This document shows, piece after piece, positions 60,655 to 64,000 of a stretch of 64,000 nucleotides of DNA. The stretch is from Flavisolibacter longurius (GTDB taxonomy: Bacteria > Bacteroidota > Bacteroidia > Chitinophagales > Chitinophagaceae). Where the stretch lies: positions 1 through 64,000 of the forward strand of contig JACJGO010000016.1 in NCBI GenBank assembly GCA_014163555.1, read 5' to 3'. The position numbers were made by a program, and so were the translations under genes. Each line of letters begins with the position of its first letter. The first letter of the stretch is position 1. The notes under the pieces are model-generated. The model was given only the letters and a program-made list of their open reading frames with translations, was not told the DNA's origin and searched no databases.

Positions 60655-62471
60655 CTTGAATTCAGCAATCCCTCCGGTACACTTAGTTCGCCGGTTTGCG
60701 GATCGATCAACCCGTTGCGTTCATCCTCGATGTTGGTGGCCTGTGTGTACACGTCACCAGCAATTTGGCGTTTGCGCATTTCTTCTTTAAAGGCTCTGAT
60801 AAGCGAAGCCCTTTCTTCTGCACCTTTTGGTCCGCCGTAATCCGAAAAACCAAAGCCACCCCATTCACTGATAATCACCGGTACCTGCCGGCGGAAAAAG
60901 AACGGATCACCCACGATCAGCGGAAAAGCTGCAACGCCTTCCAACCTTCCTTTCAGTAAATCATCCAGCATTTCCCGCCAGCGGCTGATGTCTGGCGTGT
61001 ACAGGTGCACCGTATACAGATCCGATTTCAATCGACCAGTGTAGGAGATATGCTGCCAGCCATCATTATCCACCACCAAAAACTGTGGATGGGCAATGTG
61101 CATGTAATGGAACATGTCCATGATGTACTGCCTTGTTTCCGGATTGGTGGCAATATCCTGTACACCCCAGTCTTCGTTGTACAAACTCCAGATGACAACC
61201 GATGGATGTGTTTCAATCAGCGACAACATTCGCATCAGTTCATCGCGGTGAAGCTGTCGGCTGCGGGGCGTGGACACATGGGGACTGGGAACTTCCACCC
61301 ACAACATCAGCCCCAGGGAATCGGCCAGGTTGTAAATGCGGGGATCCACGCCGGCAATATGAATGCGCACCAGGTTACAACCCAAAGCTTTCATGGCGTG
61401 CATGTGCCGGCTGATCTCTTCAAACGAGGCCGTGCCGGGCTGGTACAGGATGCCATCGAGGTACACCGCTTTGTTGTTTAAAAACACACAGCAACCCCTG
61501 GCTTCAATTTTCCGTAAACCAAAATGCGTTTCAATGGAGGCGGTATAGCCATTCTTGTCCACCAGTTCGGCTTTCAGTCCGTACAAGTGCGGCCGCTCCG
61601 GCGACCAGTGAATGGCATTGGGCACTTCAATCACTACCCGTTGCTGTTTTTCGCCGGCTTCCAGCCGCAGGGGATATTCATCAATCGCCACGGGTTCCAC
61701 ATCCGCTTCCTTGCGGTTGTACACTTTTAATCGCAGCAGGTAATCGCCGGGATCGTGGATACGGGTGGTCAGGTTAAAACGAACAAGATTGTCTTCTACC
61801 AGGCTTACCACACCCACCCGCGATCGCAGGCGGTTGCGTTCCACCGCTTCCAGCCAAACGCTGCGCACCGCACCGGTGTAGGTTTGGTACCAGATGCCAC
61901 CCCGTTTGTACACATGCGATTCCTGTTTACCGCGAGGAATATCGGCATCCATCGTGTCTTCAATGCGAACGGTAAGACGGTTCACCGGTTTCAGCAAATC
62001 CGGCGTCAGCTCGTAACTGAACGAAGTGTATTCACCCACATGCACCTGTTCGCCCTCAATGGTGCGCAGCAATTCGCCGTTGAGCCAAACCCGGGTTTCG
62101 TAGCCGCAGGCACCAAAGGTCAGTTGCAGCAGCGACCGTTTATCGCCATTTCCGTTACCCAATTCCGGCAAGGGAAATTCCCTTTCATACCAGGCAATCA
62201 CCCGGTCCCGCCAGCGTTCGCCGCCGCCAAACGTCATGTGTTCCTCGATAGAACCCGGCCAGTGAGCGGTTTGCTGATACTGGTGGCCCAGGTGCCAGCG
62301 GTCACGCAGGCCTTTGTTATCAGTATCGATGGCAAAACTCCATTCGCCATCCAATAAAATAAACGAATTGGAGCGCAGTACAGCCCGCGGCAGGGGATTG
62401 ACAAACTCTTCTTCAATCTGTCCTTCTTCTTTGCTCCGGGAGAGTCCATAGTTCGGGTGAAGTGTTTCCAT
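60624..62471 (-). CDS. Glycoside hydrolase family 2 protein
   Basis: About 615 residues. Beta-sandwich and sugar-binding domains (ACGYETRVWLNGELLRTIEG, YKRGGIWYQTYTGAVRSVWL) precede the TIM barrel. The acid/base is Glu443 (WSLYNEDWG) and the nucleophile Glu546 (VIISEWGGFG), as in beta-galactosidase and beta-glucuronidase relatives. No signal peptide, so it is probably cytoplasmic. The frame extends upstream to 62720 but ATG 62471 (METLHPNYGLSR) is the family-like start. The last ten residues (RGPLSPGGGT) come from a GC-rich repeat. The substrate is unknown. Confidence 0.9.
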   Translation of the reverse strand: METLHPNYGLSRSKEEGQIEEEFVNPLPRAVLRSNSFILLDGEWSFAIDTDNKGLRDRWHLGHQYQQTAHWPGSIEEHMTFGGGERWRDRVIAWYEREFPLPELGNGNGDKRSLLQLTFGACGYETRVWLNGELLRTIEGEQVHVGEYTSFSYELTPDLLKPVNRLTVRIEDTMDADIPRGKQESHVYKRGGIWYQTYTGAVRSVWLEAVERNRLRSRVGVVSLVEDNLVRFNLTTRIHDPGDYLLRLKVYNRKEADVEPVAIDEYPLRLEAGEKQQRVVIEVPNAIHWSPERPHLYGLKAELVDKNGYTASIETHFGLRKIEARGCCVFLNNKAVYLDGILYQPGTASFEEISRHMHAMKALGCNLVRIHIAGVDPRIYNLADSLGLMLWVEVPSPHVSTPRSRQLHRDELMRMLSLIETHPSVVIWSLYNEDWGVQDIATNPETRQYIMDMFHYMHIAHPQFLVVDNDGWQHISYTGRLKSDLYTVHLYTPDISRWREMLDDLLKGRLEGVAAFPLIVGDPFFFRRQVPVIISEWGGFGFSDYGGPKGAEERASLIRAFKEEMRKRQIAGDVYTQATNIEDERNGLIDPQTGELSVPEGLLNSRGPLSPGGGT

Positions 62472-62630
62472 ACTGGTTTGTTGTTGGCGGAAGTGCTGCG
62501 AATTTTGGGCCAGCGGTTGGAAAAGATATTGGGATAGTAGGATATTGGATATTTTTTGGGAGGACGTTTTCCTTTGCTTTTGCCTATTGAAATAAAAGGA
62601 ATGTAATCCTCTCGGCAGATATTTGCGGCT

Positions 62631-63032
62631 ATGATAAAAAAAGAGGAGTACAGGCTGGGAAATTACCTGATGCACAAAACCGGTGTTCGTATACTGACGG
62701 TGCGGTGCAACCTGGAGCATTTTGCCCTGATGGCAAAAGGCGGTGAAAAAGATTTGTTCCCGGTGGTGCTTTCGGCATCCATCCTGGAAAAATGCGGATT
62801 TACCGAGAATAAAAAATACCCCCTTCTTCCCGAAAGCCGGGAGTTTATCCTGGTACTACCGGTGATGGGTACCGGTGATATGGAAATAAGGGCTTATATC
62901 AAAAACAACAAAGAATGTTTTGGCCGGGTGATGATGAACGGCGTGCCGGTAAGCAACAACTTCTATCACCTGCACCAGTTGCAGAACGTATATTTTTCGC
63001 TTACGGGTGCGGAGTTGGCGATTAAGGATTAG
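62631..63032 (+). CDS. Conserved small protein of unknown function
   Basis: 133-residue protein, predicted soluble, starting MIKKEEYRLGNYLMH. It has no family I recognise. A central KCGFTENKKYPLLPESREF segment and the end FYHLHQLQNVYFSLTGAEL look like a beta-rich fold. Word-like repeats follow its stop. It is transcribed opposite to its neighbours and probably independently. Confidence 0.75.
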   Translation: MIKKEEYRLGNYLMHKTGVRILTVRCNLEHFALMAKGGEKDLFPVVLSASILEKCGFTENKKYPLLPESREFILVLPVMGTGDMEIRAYIKNNKECFGRVMMNGVPVSNNFYHLHQLQNVYFSLTGAELAIKD

Positions 63033-63033
63033 G

Positions 63034-63160
63034 TGTTGAGTTGTGAGTGGTCAGTGGTGAGTAGCCAGTTTCGAATAATAAATAATCAGTAATAAATAAT
63101 AGGTAGCGAGTGGTGAGTAAGAAATGACCCCAACTCACCACTGACCACTCACCACTCATC
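63034..63160. repeat. Large inverted pair of GAGTGGTCAGTGGTGAGT word repeats
   Basis: GAGTTGTGAGTGGTCAGTGG near 63037-63056 and its inverse complement (CCACTGACCACTCACCACTC) near 63138-63157 flank an AT-rich core with AATAATAAATAATCAG units. The loop is about 80 bp. It sits between converging genes and may help terminate both. Confidence 0.75.
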
Positions 63161-64000
63161 ATTTCGCTACCGCGATCTTGATCTTCTTGCCCTTCAGTTT
63201 TTCTTCCTTGATCAGTTGCAGAAAATGACTCACCCTGGGCTTTCTGACAGCGGCAAAGGCAAAAAAGTCTTTGACTTCAATAATACCGATATCTTCTTTT
63301 TTCAATTGCCCTTTGTTGGTGAAAAAGCCAACGATATCAACTTTGTTCACCTTGTCTTTTTTACCGGCAGCAATAAACAGCGTGGTCCATTTGGGTTTTT
63401 CGGGAAGGGTTAGCGGTGAAACCAATTCCAGTTCCGTAACCGGTGTTTTTAAATAAGCGGGCAGCTTTTCTTCTTGATTTAAGATCAATACTGCTGTTCC
63501 GGTTGCGTCCATGCGGGCCGTGCGGCCATTGCGGTGAGTAAAAACTTCTTCGGTAGCCGGCAGGTGATAGTGCACGATGTAGCGGATGTGGGCAATGTCC
63601 AGTCCACGGGAGGCCAGATCAGTAGTTACCAAAAAATTAGAGCTGCCGTTCCTGAATTTTGCCAGCGCCACTTCCCGTTCCCGCTGTTCCATGGCGCCAT
63701 GGTAAAATGTATTGACGATCCCTTTTTCAGTCAGCAGGTTGCTCACTCTTTCTACCGATTCGCGGTGATTGCAAAAAATAATGGTGGGCCTTGCCCCAAT
63801 ATGGCAAAGCAGGTTAAAGAGCGTATCGATCTTGTCCTTTTCCGGCGAATGAAGTGTATGCAGCGTTAAGCTTTCTTTGGGGGTTTCGCCTTCCGGCAAA
63901 TAATCCAGCCGCAGGGCATCGGATGCCTGGAGAAAATCAGGAATCTCCACCGCTTCGGTAGCGGAGGTAAGTACCTTTTTCTGCACCGCCGGCAGCGCTG
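63159..64000 (-). CDS. DEAD-box RNA helicase, N-terminal part outside the window
   Basis: C-terminal ~280 residues of a DEAD-box helicase; the 5' end is cut by the window edge. It begins in motif III (KKVLTSATEAVEIPD) and has motif IV (IIFCNHRESVERVSNLL), motif V (FLVTTDLASRGLDIAHIRY) and motif VI (HRNGRTARMDATGTAVL). The C-terminal DbpA-like RNA-binding end is visible (TTLFIAAGKKDKVNKVDIVG, then IEVKDFFAFAAVR), suggesting a role in ribosome assembly. The frame continues beyond 64000 without a start. Confidence 0.93.
   Translation of the reverse strand, partial: ALPAVQKKVLTSATEAVEIPDFLQASDALRLDYLPEGETPKESLTLHTLHSPEKDKIDTLFNLLCHIGARPTIIFCNHRESVERVSNLLTEKGIVNTFYHGAMEQREREVALAKFRNGSSNFLVTTDLASRGLDIAHIRYIVHYHLPATEEVFTHRNGRTARMDATGTAVLILNQEEKLPAYLKTPVTELELVSPLTLPEKPKWTTLFIAAGKKDKVNKVDIVGFFTNKGQLKKEDIGIIEVKDFFAFAAVRKPRVSHFLQLIKEEKLKGKKIKIAVAK

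Overview
The window comes from a chromosome of a Bacteroidota bacterium, most likely of the Chitinophagaceae. The evidence is the ribosomal block in the order rplM-rpsI-rpsB-tsf, the near absence of Shine-Dalgarno sites, promoters of the Bacteroidota type (TAnnTTTG near -7, TTG/TTTG near -33), a CzcA-TolC fusion, DUF1015 near serC, a T9SS-like C-terminal tail in a pseudogene, and many A-rich starts. GC content is moderate and fairly even. No CRISPR array, phage or tRNA gene was seen.

Layout. 1-2.7 kb: an aldo/keto reductase and an AraC regulator. 3-4.2 kb: a DedA membrane protein and a small secreted protein. 4.3-9.8 kb: a heavy-metal RND efflux operon, in which a CzcA-type pump is fused in frame to a TolC-like outer membrane channel and followed by a CzcB-like lipoprotein adaptor. 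9.9-15.2 kb: SRPBCC protein, Crp/Fnr regulator, an OmpR-type two-component pair, a PepSY-like lipoprotein and an SdiA-regulated-type protein. 15.2-18.5 kb: DUF1801, methyltransferase, endonuclease/exonuclease/phosphatase and a lipoprotein with two His/Cys repeats. 18.7-22.5 kb: an ABC exporter facing away from a LytS/LytTR-type pair. 22.7-27.8 kb: a BON protein and two superfamily-1 helicases. 28-35 kb: cytochrome c, nitrilase-family amidohydrolase, then a DGPF/YCII protein with its ECF42-type sigma factor, a GlxA-like regulator and small VOC, SRPBCC and Dabb proteins.

35.2-37.4 kb: an alpha/beta hydrolase gene is split by an IS110-family element. Removing the element restores the reading frame exactly. 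The 267-bp region upstream of the transposase folds like a bridge RNA and carries loop segments that match the disrupted target and the element ends. 37.5-42.3 kb: an M23 peptidase, small helical proteins, a half-length asparaginase, a secreted propeller-like protein and its decayed paralogue. 42.3-45.4 kb: tsf, rpsB (with a Gly/Arg-rich tail), rpsI and rplM. 45.7-53.2 kb: HD protein, TPR protein, DUF1015, serC, a phospholipase C-like protein, a RAYT transposase with an inverted pair of GTAG-type REP hairpins, and DUF502. 53.3-60.3 kb: a TetR-controlled tripartite multidrug efflux operon (tetR-tolC-MFP-RND) with a candidate operator. 60.6-64 kb: a GH2 enzyme, a small protein of unknown function and a DEAD-box helicase cut by the window end.

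Other recurring themes are nearly leaderless genes with the -7 element 4-5 nt before the start codon, REP copies dispersed far from the RAYT gene, and intergenic gaps filled with short degenerate word-like repeats. All family assignments rest on reading motifs in the translated sequence; no database search was run.
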